NCBI GenBank assembly: GCA_030602265.1
Contig: JAUWAB010000019.1
Location: forward strand, 1-61,872
Direction: 5' to 3'
Length of the DNA stretch: 61,872 nt
DNA from: Prolixibacteraceae bacterium
GTDB taxonomy: Bacteria > Bacteroidota > Bacteroidia > Bacteroidales > Prolixibacteraceae
Part shown: positions 28,220-36,382 of the stretch, in pieces
Layout: every line of letters starts with the position of its first letter
How positions within the stretch are numbered: the stretch's first letter is position 1
Position numbers and translations under genes: made by a program
The notes under the pieces: generated by a model
What the model saw: only the letters and a program-made list of their open reading frames with translations
Told to the model about the DNA's origin: nothing
Databases searched by the model: none

Positions 28220-28234
28220 TTAAGTATTACTTAA
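28220..28234. promoter_or_regulatory. Probable operator of the XRE-cupin regulator, downstream site
   Basis: Perfect dyad TTAAGT-ATT-ACTTAA within ATAATTAAGTATTACTTAAT, matching the site at 27602-27616. It sits 19 bp after the regulator's stop and 84 bp before the DUF4914 start. Confidence 0.65.
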
Positions 28235-28317
28235 TAAGTTTAGTATAAGACATAATTGTCCGGTAATTCCGGAAGTGTTCAGAAAACAGTATACAGACAA
28301 TCATTATTCAGTTAATT

Positions 28318-30261
28318 ATGAAAGCAGAAGCATTAGAAATTATCAGGCAGCACGGGATCGAGATCCCGGCGGAGATCGTCAGCCTGCTGGTTAAAGCTCC
28401 GAAAGTTACCCACTTTAATACGCCTGCCGAATTAATGGAAGCCGCCATCGGGGGCCCCGGCAATTCGAGTTTTGAGGTATCCTACGACGTACCCGGTAAA
28501 GGGATGTACACCGAAGCGGTGGTTCACCGTGTTGAAAACGGGATTTCAGCAAATTATACCGAGGCCTATATGCGCCGCAGGGACCCGGATACCATGCTGA
28601 TTGCCGATAACCTTCCGACCGACAAGGAAAGGTTCACCGATAAAATGGGCTATGACTTTTCAACGCTGAGGGAAGAAACTTTCCGCTGGCTTGAAAACCA
28701 GGAACTGGCTACATTTTTCTATTATGCCGGCAAGCATCCGGTAGGAATCGGAGGATTAGTTATTGCCCCGGCCAATGCAGGATTCTTTGCCTTCGGACTT
28801 GCGCTGCTTCAGAATATGATTTCTGCCGATCAACTTCCCGAGAATTTCTCGATTGAATCCATCATATACGTTGCTCCGCCTTTCCGTCACACTCATTTCG
28901 ACGGTAAGCAGAAGGTGGTACATAACCGCACCGGAAGTATTCATGAACTGTTCTCGTACAATCTTTATCCCGGCCCGAGTGCCAAGAAGGGTCTCTATGG
29001 CGTTCTGTTAGGCAAAGGCGAGAAGGAAGGCTGGGTTACTGCCCACTGCTCTACGGTTCAGGTAACCAGTCCGTATGACAACGTGACCACTTTCATGCAC
29101 GAAGGTGCCAGTGGTGGCGGAAAGAGCGAAATGAACCAGCACCTCATCCGTGAACCGGAAGGACAGGTTCTTCTGGGTACCAATACCGTTTCAGGAGAAT
29201 CAAGGCTTCTTCATATTCCCATCTTTTCATCATTCAGTCCGGTAACCGACGACATGGCCCTTTGCCATCCTTCGTACCAGAAGAATAATGGCAAGCTTTG
29301 GGTTACCGATGCTGAGAATGCCTGGTTTATCAGGGTTGACGGTGTTCATCGTTACGGTGACGATCCGTTCCTGGAAAAAATTACCATGCAGCCCGAACAG
29401 CCGGCTCTCTTCCTGAACATCGATACCAAACCCGACGGGATTGCCCTGATCTGGAAGCATACAGAAGATGCACCCGGTAAGAAGTGCCCCAACCCAAGGG
29501 TAGTACTTCCCCGGAATATAGTGCCCGGAGTAATTGATAACCCGGTTTCGGTGGATGTAAGGAGTTTTGGGGTACGTACTCCTCCATGTTCGATGGAGAA
29601 ACCTTCTTACGGTATCGTCGGACTGTTCCACATCCTGCCGCCGGCCCTGGCCTGGCTCTGGAGGCTGGCCAGCCCTCGCGGGCATGCCAACCCAAGTATC
29701 GTCGACAAAGGCAACATGGAGAGCGAAGGCGTTGGTTCATACTGGCCTTTTGCCACCGGTCAGATGGTCCGCCATGCCAACCTCCTGCTGGAGCAGATTA
29801 TCAATACCCCGAGGGTGAGATATACGCTGGCACCTAACCAGCATGTAGGAGTCTGGAAAGTAGGTTTCAGGCCGCAGCTGCTGATGCGCGAATACCTGAC
29901 CCGCCGTGGCAATGCCAAGCTCCGTCCCGACCAGTACCAGCCTGCACGTTGTCCGCTGTTAGGTTACGAACTTAATTACCTGACCATCGAGGGTGCTAAA
30001 ATCCCCTCCAGGTTCCTCAAGGTATACCGCCAGAAAGAGGTAGGAGTGGAAGGTTATGATGCCGGTGCAGAGATACTCTACCAGTTTTTCAGGAAAGAGA
30101 TTGAAAAGTACCTGACTCCTGACCTGATGCCTCTTGGCAGACAAATCATTGAAGCTTGTCTTGAAGGTAAAACGGTGGATGACTATAATAAAATGCTGCC
30201 GATGGAGTATCAGTATGCTTTCATGCAGGCAGCCGGAAATGACCGTAATGGTGTGATTTAA
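28318..30261 (+). CDS. DUF4914 family protein, phosphoenolpyruvate-carboxykinase-like
   Basis: 647 residues. I recognise the sequence as DUF4914-like. A P-loop-like motif EGASGGGKSEM (about residues 262-272) sits where PEP carboxykinases carry GxSGTGKT, and further PCK-like elements are VTDAENAWFIRVDGV and LNIDTKPDG. This suggests a nucleotide-binding carboxykinase or kinase fold acting in the cytoplasm, but the reaction is not known to me. The gene follows a XRE-cupin regulator, with a copy of its putative operator between them, and ends at a terminator, so it is probably the regulator's main target. Confidence 0.72.
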   Translation: MKAEALEIIRQHGIEIPAEIVSLLVKAPKVTHFNTPAELMEAAIGGPGNSSFEVSYDVPGKGMYTEAVVHRVENGISANYTEAYMRRRDPDTMLIADNLPTDKERFTDKMGYDFSTLREETFRWLENQELATFFYYAGKHPVGIGGLVIAPANAGFFAFGLALLQNMISADQLPENFSIESIIYVAPPFRHTHFDGKQKVVHNRTGSIHELFSYNLYPGPSAKKGLYGVLLGKGEKEGWVTAHCSTVQVTSPYDNVTTFMHEGASGGGKSEMNQHLIREPEGQVLLGTNTVSGESRLLHIPIFSSFSPVTDDMALCHPSYQKNNGKLWVTDAENAWFIRVDGVHRYGDDPFLEKITMQPEQPALFLNIDTKPDGIALIWKHTEDAPGKKCPNPRVVLPRNIVPGVIDNPVSVDVRSFGVRTPPCSMEKPSYGIVGLFHILPPALAWLWRLASPRGHANPSIVDKGNMESEGVGSYWPFATGQMVRHANLLLEQIINTPRVRYTLAPNQHVGVWKVGFRPQLLMREYLTRRGNAKLRPDQYQPARCPLLGYELNYLTIEGAKIPSRFLKVYRQKEVGVEGYDAGAEILYQFFRKEIEKYLTPDLMPLGRQIIEACLEGKTVDDYNKMLPMEYQYAFMQAAGNDRNGVI

Positions 30262-30355
30262 TTCATATAAGAGTGTTTTATCAGTCCCTTTTCGTCCGTG
30301 ATAGTAATTTTAGCAAATTGATTCAAACATTTTTTTGAAGGGATTGGTTGATAAA

Positions 30356-30386
30356 GGAGGAGCCACGATTGGCTCCTCCGTTTTTT
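30356..30386 (+). terminator. Rho-independent terminator after DUF4914
   Basis: Ten-base-pair stem GGAGGAGCCA / TGGCTCCTCC with a CGAT loop, then GTTTTTT. It ends before the tsaC/sua5 start. Confidence 0.9.
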
Positions 30387-30420
30387 GATATACTTTTGTG
30401 CGGTTTATTCGCTGATGCTG

Positions 30421-31419
30421 ATGTCTATTATGGAAAAGGGAACGGATATAGCCAAAGCTGCGGAAATTCTCCGGAACGGCGGACTGGTGGCATTCCCCAC
30501 CGAAACGGTTTACGGACTGGGTGCCAACGGCCTTGACCCCTTGGCCGTGGCCCGCATATACGAAGTAAAACAGAGGCCTTCGTTTGATCCCCTTATCCTT
30601 CATATCGGAAAACCTGAAGATATGACAGGGTTGTTTAGAAATCCGGATGACCCGCTGATCCTTGCCTTGTCCGGCGCATTCTGGCCGGGCCCCCTGACCA
30701 TCGTCGCCGAAAAGCAGGCAGTTGTCCCCGGCATTGTGACCTCCGGAATGTCAACCGTAGCCGTCAGAATGCCCCAAAACGAACTGGCCATTCAACTGAT
30801 CCGTACAGCCGGCATTCCCGTGGCAGCCCCCAGCGCCAACCTGTTTGGTAAACTCAGTCCGACCATGCCCCAGCATGTACAGAAACAACTGAAGGGTGTT
30901 GATTATCTGCTCGATGGAGGAAAAACCAGTATTGGGGTTGAATCCACCATCGTATCGGTATCCGGAAACGGCATAACCCTTTTACGGCCAGGGGCAGTGA
31001 CTCCTGAACAGCTGCGGGAAGCCGTTCCCGGCGCCATCATCACACCTTACCGGGCCCCGGAAACTGAAGATTCCGGATTGGCGGCACCCGGACTGATGAA
31101 AAGCCACTATTCGCCCGAAAAACCGCTCTATATTTTCAGTAAGCTGCCCCGGCAGATAAAACCGGGATCCGGGGTGATTTTCTTCACTGAAAAAGGTGAT
31201 GCCAAATCCAAGGCAGAGGAAACCATTGTCCTGTCTCCCTCCGGCAATCTGCTTGAAGCTGCCGCCAACTTGTTTACCGCACTCCACGACATGGAAAACA
31301 ATCCCTTTGTTCAACGCATTTTCATCGAACAGATTGAAGAGAGAGGGATCGGTGTGGCGATTATGGACAGGATGCGGAAAGCGGCATACCGGCACAGCAC
31401 AGGCCAACAGGCTGATTAA
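30421..31419 (+). CDS. L-threonylcarbamoyladenylate synthase (Sua5/YwlC type)
   Basis: Makes threonylcarbamoyl-AMP for the t6A37 modification of ANN-decoding tRNAs. I start at MSIMEKGTDIAKAAEILRNGG (332 residues); the 12 residues before it are encoded next to the terminator and unlike the family. The YrdC domain motifs are GGLVAFPTETVYGLGANG, YEVKQRPSFDPLILHI, FWPGPLTIVAEKQ, VAVRMPQN and PVAAPSANLFGKLSPT, with KTSIGVESTIVSV closing the domain. The rest (about 205-332, GLMKSHYSPEKPLYIF onward) is the C-terminal Sua5 domain, distinguishing it from short TsaC. Confidence 0.92.
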   Translation: MSIMEKGTDIAKAAEILRNGGLVAFPTETVYGLGANGLDPLAVARIYEVKQRPSFDPLILHIGKPEDMTGLFRNPDDPLILALSGAFWPGPLTIVAEKQAVVPGIVTSGMSTVAVRMPQNELAIQLIRTAGIPVAAPSANLFGKLSPTMPQHVQKQLKGVDYLLDGGKTSIGVESTIVSVSGNGITLLRPGAVTPEQLREAVPGAIITPYRAPETEDSGLAAPGLMKSHYSPEKPLYIFSKLPRQIKPGSGVIFFTEKGDAKSKAEETIVLSPSGNLLEAAANLFTALHDMENNPFVQRIFIEQIEERGIGVAIMDRMRKAAYRHSTGQQAD

Positions 31420-31446
31420 GGGTTTGCCGGTTGTTTCAGGATAAAA

Positions 31447-32064
31447 CTACATTTCGACAATCCTTCGGCCGTGAAGTTCGGTTGCACCGGTCAGTGCAGC
31501 AATTTCATCCACATTTTCACGGGTTACCCTGCCTGCAACCAGCATAGTGATCTGATCGCCTGCTGCTGCCATCATTCTCCGGATGGTCCAGGCGCCTTCC
31601 TTAGCCGTGGGTTTTCCCCCGGAAGTCAGGATACGCGTAATACCCCTGATATTCATCAGTTCCTCAACACCCTTGACGGGATCTTCCAATACGTCGATGG
31701 CTTTGTGGAAGGTCACCGGCAGTGGCGCAGCCAGGGCGGCCAGCCGGCCGGTGTTCTTAACATCAATCTTGTTGTCGGCCGTGAGCAGCCCGAAAACAAT
31801 CCCGGCAGCCCCGTTTCCCTTTGCCATCCGGATATCACTCTCCATCTGAAGGATTTCCTCTTCCGTATGGACAAAATTCCCACCCCGGGGCCTGATCATC
31901 ACCATGACCGGAATACCCAGCTCCCGGCAGGCCTTGCTGGTCAGCTCAGCCGATGGGGTAAGTCCGTCGAGTTCCAGATGGGAACATAGCTCTATCCGGT
32001 GGGCACCGTTGTCACGGGCTTTTATGGCCTCTTCAAATGTCTCTACACACGCTTCAAATATCAT
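31447..32064 (-). CDS. cutC: CutC family protein (copper homeostasis)
   Basis: 205 residues from MIFEACVETFEEAIKARDNG; six more residues upstream in frame are unlikely. Family motifs: NGAHRIELCSHLELDGLTPSAEL, VMIRPRGGNFVHTEEEI, GAAGIVFGLL, TFHKAIDVLEDP, ITRILTSGGKPTA. It is a TIM-barrel protein linked genetically to copper tolerance in E. coli, though its biochemistry is not settled. It is a little shorter than the E. coli protein (about 248). Divergent from miaA across 88 bp. Confidence 0.88.
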   Translation of the reverse strand: MIFEACVETFEEAIKARDNGAHRIELCSHLELDGLTPSAELTSKACRELGIPVMVMIRPRGGNFVHTEEEILQMESDIRMAKGNGAAGIVFGLLTADNKIDVKNTGRLAALAAPLPVTFHKAIDVLEDPVKGVEELMNIRGITRILTSGGKPTAKEGAWTIRRMMAAAGDQITMLVAGRVTRENVDEIAALTGATELHGRRIVEM

Positions 32065-32152
32065 GGAAATAAATTTTCCCAAAAATAGCCAATATTTGTG
32101 TAGGGCAGCCTGAATCCTGATCCCGGGATATTTTTATATTTTTATGCCCTGA

Positions 32153-33082
32153 ATGAATCCTGAAAAACCATATAACCTGTTGGCCATTCTGGGGCCTACC
32201 GCTTCGGGCAAGACCTCGCTGGCAGCCCGGATGGCGGCCATGCTTGACGGAGAGGTGATATCGGCCGACTCCAGGCAGGTATACCGTGGAATGGACATCG
32301 GTACGGGCAAAGACCTGGGCGATTACCTGGTCGACGGCAACCCTGTGCCTGTTCACCTTGTCGATGTTGCCGATGCCGGTTACCAATACAACGTGTTTGA
32401 ATACCAACGTGACTTTCTGAAGGTATTTGCCGACATGCAAATCCGGGGAAAGTTTCCGGTACTCTGCGGGGGCAGCGGACTCTATCTCGAAGCGGTCCTT
32501 CAGAATTACCGCCTGATCCAGGTGCCGGTTGATGAGGATTTGCGTTCCCGTCTTTCCGGGAAATCGCTCGGGGAACTGACGGAAATCCTGAAAGGCTATA
32601 AGTCCAGTCTCCATAATATCACTGATATCGTCAACGAAAAGCGGGCCATTCGCGCCATTGAGATTGAGCAGTTCTATGCCGGTAACCGGACCCTGGATAC
32701 CTCCATGCCCGAACTAAGGAGCCTGGTCGTCGGGGTAAGGTACGACAGGCAGACTGAGCGCAAAAGGATCACTCACCGGCTCGAACAGCGGCTCCACGAA
32801 GGCATGGTGGAGGAGGTGAAGCGCCTGCTGGATAAGGGGGTTACCCCGGATGAGCTGATCTATTACGGGCTTGAATATAAGTTCATCACCAGGTACCTGA
32901 TCGGCGATATCTCTTATTTGCATATGAAGGAGCAACTCAATACGGCGATCCATCAGTTTGCCAAAAGGCAGATGACCTGGTTTCGCAGGATGGAACGGCA
33001 GGGCACCCTGATCCACTGGCTCGACGGGGAGATGCCCCAGGAGGAAAAAACCGCCGCGGTGCTCCGGTTGTTAGAGCGTTGA
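32153..33082 (+). CDS. miaA: tRNA dimethylallyltransferase
   Basis: 309 residues. Transfers dimethylallyl to A37 of tRNAs reading UNN codons. Motifs: P-loop LGPTASGKTSLAA, the substrate motif ISADSRQVYRGMDIGTGKD, PVLCGGSGLYLEAV, and the C-terminal VEEVKRLLDKGVTPDELIYYGLEYKFITRYL, with FAKRQMTWFRR closing the catalytic core. The insertion domain is short. With the Sua5-type protein 700 bp away it makes a small tRNA position-37 modification neighbourhood, probably by chance. Confidence 0.94.
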   Translation: MNPEKPYNLLAILGPTASGKTSLAARMAAMLDGEVISADSRQVYRGMDIGTGKDLGDYLVDGNPVPVHLVDVADAGYQYNVFEYQRDFLKVFADMQIRGKFPVLCGGSGLYLEAVLQNYRLIQVPVDEDLRSRLSGKSLGELTEILKGYKSSLHNITDIVNEKRAIRAIEIEQFYAGNRTLDTSMPELRSLVVGVRYDRQTERKRITHRLEQRLHEGMVEEVKRLLDKGVTPDELIYYGLEYKFITRYLIGDISYLHMKEQLNTAIHQFAKRQMTWFRRMERQGTLIHWLDGEMPQEEKTAAVLRLLER

Positions 33083-33223
33083 AACCTTAAAATCCCTTCC
33101 TTTTCTCTTGTCTAACGTCCCGATTCCGTTAGCTGGCTGTTCTGCCAGTCTCCAAAATAGTTATCTTTGGATAAAATTAACCATGCTGACCAGTGGAAAC
33201 TGCAGCCCAAAAATATTGGCAAA

Positions 33224-34534
33224 ATGAGGAAAATTCTGTTTTTATTATGGATATCCGGGTGGGTGCTCCTGACGGGAGCTCAGAATGCCGGAAACGGATT
33301 TTTGACCGGCCAGCCTGAGGATGCAGGCATGTCATCAATGAGGCTTCAGAAAGCAGGAGAACTTATTGATCAGTATATTGCTGATGGTAAACTCCCCGGT
33401 GGGGTATTTATGGCGGTAAGGTACGGACAAGTGGTATTCCTGAAAGCGGCGGGTAACCGTTCGGTCGATCCTCCGGCACCCTACCGCGAAAATGATATCT
33501 TCCGGATCGCTTCCATGACCAAGGCTGTCACTTCGGTAGCCATTATGCAGCTGTATGAGGATGGCCGGCTCGGAATCGATGACCCTGTTTATAAATACCT
33601 TCCCTCCTTCGAAAAGCAGACTGTTCTGGATAAGTTTAATGAAAAAGACTCTACCTGGACCACGGTGCCCGTAAAATCGCCCGTGACCATAAGGCACCTG
33701 CTCACACACACCTCAGGAATCACCTATGGCGAGTTCAACAGGGGGAAAATCATGGCAGTTTACCAGAAAAATAACGTGTTGAACGCCGGGTTGTCGCATG
33801 CTGAATGGACATCTGAGGAATTTATCGACCGCCTGGGTAAGACACCTCTTGTTTTCCAGCCCGGCGAACGTTATTTGTACGGCCTTAACATGGATGTCAT
33901 GGGCCGCATTGTGGAAGTCGTTTCCGGAGAGACCCTTCAGGACTACTTCCGGAAGAATATTTTTGAGCCTCTGGGGATGGAGGATACCTGGTTTTACCTT
34001 CCTGCCGACCGGCACGACCGGCTGGTACCCGTATACACGGTAAACCGGGAGGGGCAGATCGTTCAGGCCGATGCCTCCAATGCCATGGGGGCTGATATCA
34101 ACTATCCGCTCCGCGAAGAGCGTCCCTTTTATGCCGGCGGCGGCGGTCTGGCATCCACCGCGAAAGATTATGCCCGTTTCATTCAGGCCCTGGTCAACGA
34201 AGGCGTATTTAACGGCAGCCGGATTCTGAGCCGGAAAACCATAGAGATGATGACCTCCGATCAGATGATCCTTTTGAACAAGGAAGGAAAGGGGATAAGC
34301 AGCCGTCCGGGTGAAACCTTCTGCCTGGGATTCTCCCTGCTTACCGAAGAGGGCAACGGCATTAACTCCAAATCTCCAGGTACTTACGAATGGGGCGGGT
34401 ACTTCAATACGAAGTTTTTTATAGATCCGTATGAACATATGGTTTTCACCGCCATGACCCAGATTGCCCCCTTCCCGAATGAAGAATTCTGGGGAAAGCT
34501 TTACGCCATCCTCTACAGTGCCATCGAAGATTAA
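33224..34534 (+). CDS. Serine hydrolase, class C beta-lactamase/DD-peptidase fold, secreted
   Basis: 436 residues from MRKILFLLWISGWVLLTGAQ, a signal peptide; the frame extends 19 residues upstream from a TTG but that tail has no function-like features. The nucleophile motif SxxK is FRIASMTKAVTS, the second catalytic element is around RYLYGLNMDVMGRIVE, and the third is EWGGYFNTKFFIDP. Family members include esterases, D-aminopeptidases and penicillin-binding-like enzymes, so the substrate is open. The protein should act in the periplasm. Confidence 0.87.
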   Translation: MRKILFLLWISGWVLLTGAQNAGNGFLTGQPEDAGMSSMRLQKAGELIDQYIADGKLPGGVFMAVRYGQVVFLKAAGNRSVDPPAPYRENDIFRIASMTKAVTSVAIMQLYEDGRLGIDDPVYKYLPSFEKQTVLDKFNEKDSTWTTVPVKSPVTIRHLLTHTSGITYGEFNRGKIMAVYQKNNVLNAGLSHAEWTSEEFIDRLGKTPLVFQPGERYLYGLNMDVMGRIVEVVSGETLQDYFRKNIFEPLGMEDTWFYLPADRHDRLVPVYTVNREGQIVQADASNAMGADINYPLREERPFYAGGGGLASTAKDYARFIQALVNEGVFNGSRILSRKTIEMMTSDQMILLNKEGKGISSRPGETFCLGFSLLTEEGNGINSKSPGTYEWGGYFNTKFFIDPYEHMVFTAMTQIAPFPNEEFWGKLYAILYSAIED

Positions 34535-34657
34535 CTATACATAGAAATGCCTGTTTGACCGTACAGGTAAATTACACCGGTTACCGGAAATTTCTGGCTG
34601 ATAAACATTACCGGCCGTTCGGATTTTTTACTATATTGCCATTAAATTCCAAAAAAT

Positions 34658-35827
34658 ATGCAACTGATACAGGTCACTGATAAGAGAACCCAAAAGCTTT
34701 TCCACCGGGTACCCCACCTGATCTACCGCGGCGATCCCAACTGGGCCTGTCCGTTGGAGACGATGGTGGAGAACATTTTTACGCCGGCCCGAAATCCTTC
34801 CTTTAAAAACGGTGAAGCTGCCCGGTGGGTGCTGACGGAGGCAAGCGGTCGGCCTGTCGGGCGGATCGGGGCATTTTACAACCGCGATAAGGCCTTTGTT
34901 TTTGACCAGCCTACAGGTGGGTGCGGTTTTTTTGAATGTATCAATAACCAGGCTGCAGCAGACCTTTTATTTTCCGCTGCACGTGATTGGCTGAAGGAAC
35001 GTGGCATGGAAGCCATGGACGGACCGGTCAATTTCGGGGAAAACTATATGAACTGGGGTTTGCTGGTCGATGGTTTTATGCCCCAGGGATTCGGGATGCC
35101 CTATAATCCGCCCTATTATCTGAAGCTGTTCGAAAATTTCGGCTTCCAGCTCTATTTTAAACAGTTCAGCTACCACTTAGATACCACGCTCCCCGAATTG
35201 CCCGAACGGTTCTGGAAAGTGGCCGAGTGGGTGGCCAAAAAGCCTCAATTCAGTTTCAGGCATTTCTCCTGGGCAGAAAAGGATAAATTCGTCGATGACT
35301 TTGCTTATGTCTATGACAATGCCTGGAAATTCCACGAAAACTATAAGCCCCTCGATAAGGATGACCTGAGGGATTTTTTAGTCAGTTCGAAATTGATGAT
35401 CGAGGAAAAGTTTATCTGGTACGCCTATCACGAGAATGAACCGATTGCCGTTTTTGTCATGATCCCCGATGTTAACCAGATCCTGAGGAAACTGAACGGT
35501 AAGCTCAATTTCTGGAATATCCTGAAACTGATGTACCTTAAAAAGCGGAATTATATGACCCGTACACGAAGCATCATCATCGGGATATCCCCGAAATACC
35601 AGCGTTCGGGGATCGATGCCGCCATCTTCTGGCACCTCAGGCCGGTCATGTACAGCAAACCCTGGTTCAAGGAGATGGAGCTCTCATGGGCAGGGGACTT
35701 TAATCCGAAGATTATCGCCCTGTATGAATCGGTGGGAGGGAAACACATGAAAACCCACTATACCATGCGATACCTGTTCGACAGGACCAGGGAGTTTCAC
35801 CGGGCGCCGATCATACAACCCAGGTAA
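34658..35827 (+). CDS. GNAT-fold N-acetyltransferase-like protein
   Basis: 389 residues. Resembles the Bacteroidota group of about 380-residue proteins annotated as GNAT acetyltransferases: PHLIYRGDPNWACPLETMVENIF, GRIGAFYNRDKAFVFDQPTGGCGFFECINNQAAADLL, DGPVNFGENYMNWGLLVDGF, and a second half with IIIGISPKYQRSGIDAAIFWHL followed by MELSWAGDFNPKIIALYESVGGKHMKTHY, which looks like the acetyl-CoA-binding part. Substrate unknown. Located before rpmE2 and separated from it by a canonical promoter. Confidence 0.72.
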   Translation: MQLIQVTDKRTQKLFHRVPHLIYRGDPNWACPLETMVENIFTPARNPSFKNGEAARWVLTEASGRPVGRIGAFYNRDKAFVFDQPTGGCGFFECINNQAAADLLFSAARDWLKERGMEAMDGPVNFGENYMNWGLLVDGFMPQGFGMPYNPPYYLKLFENFGFQLYFKQFSYHLDTTLPELPERFWKVAEWVAKKPQFSFRHFSWAEKDKFVDDFAYVYDNAWKFHENYKPLDKDDLRDFLVSSKLMIEEKFIWYAYHENEPIAVFVMIPDVNQILRKLNGKLNFWNILKLMYLKKRNYMTRTRSIIIGISPKYQRSGIDAAIFWHLRPVMYSKPWFKEMELSWAGDFNPKIIALYESVGGKHMKTHYTMRYLFDRTREFHRAPIIQPR

Positions 35828-35859
35828 TGTGAAATTAATAAGAAATTCACTCTTAGTCA

Positions 35860-35890
35860 TTTGGAAATTGATAAAGTATCTTTATCTTTG
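35860..35890 (+). promoter_or_regulatory. Canonical Bacteroidota promoter of rpmE2
   Basis: TTTG at 35860-35863, a 19-bp spacer, and TATCTTTG at 35883-35890: a full match to TTTG-N19-TAnnTTTG. The start codon is at 35982, leaving a leader of about 85 nt. Confidence 0.75.
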
Positions 35891-35981
35891 CCACCCGTTT
35901 CAGGAAAAGAAGTATAAAGCAGGATAACGGTATTTGTTGTGAAAATAATTACCCGCTTATCCAAAAAAAAATTATAGAAAA

Positions 35982-36245
35982 ATGAAGAAAGGAATTCATC
36001 CGGAAAGTTACAGAATGGTCGCATTCAGAGATATGTCGAATGGACACACATTTCTTACCCGGTCGACTGTTCAGACCAGGGAAACTGTAGATATAGATGG
36101 AACGGAATATCCGCTGGTTAAGCTGGAAATTTCCAACACTTCCCATCCGTTCTATACAGGTAAGGTTAAACTGGTTGACACCGCTGGTCGCGTCGACAAG
36201 TTCATGAGCCGTTACAAAACGCACATGGAAAAGAGGACCAAGTAA
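35982..36245 (+). CDS. rpmE2: 50S ribosomal protein L31, type B (zinc-independent)
   Basis: 87 residues: [20 protein letters not shown], then [38 protein letters not shown]. There are no cysteines, so this is the C-minus, zinc-independent paralogue form that replaces zinc-binding L31 in many bacteria. It has its own canonical promoter and a strong terminator and is probably monocistronic. Confidence 0.96.
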   Translation: MKKGIHPESYRMVAFRDMSNGHTFLTRSTVQTRETVDIDGTEYPLVKLEISNTSHPFYTGKVKLVDTAGRVDKFMSRYKTHMEKRTK

Positions 36246-36265
36246 TTGCTGAATTTATTCAGACA

Positions 36266-36301
36266 AAAGACCCGGCGTATTCTGCGCCGGGTCTTTTTTT
36301 T
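36266..36301 (+). terminator. Rho-independent terminator after rpmE2
   Basis: AAAGACCCGGCG / CGCCGGGTCTTT hairpin with a short TATTCTG loop and a run of eight T. Confidence 0.93.
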
Positions 36302-36382
36302 CAGATGGCATGACTATTGCCTTACCTTAACACACTGCATAATGACGGGGGCTACCGACATTTTGTCATAAATGGAAACTAT

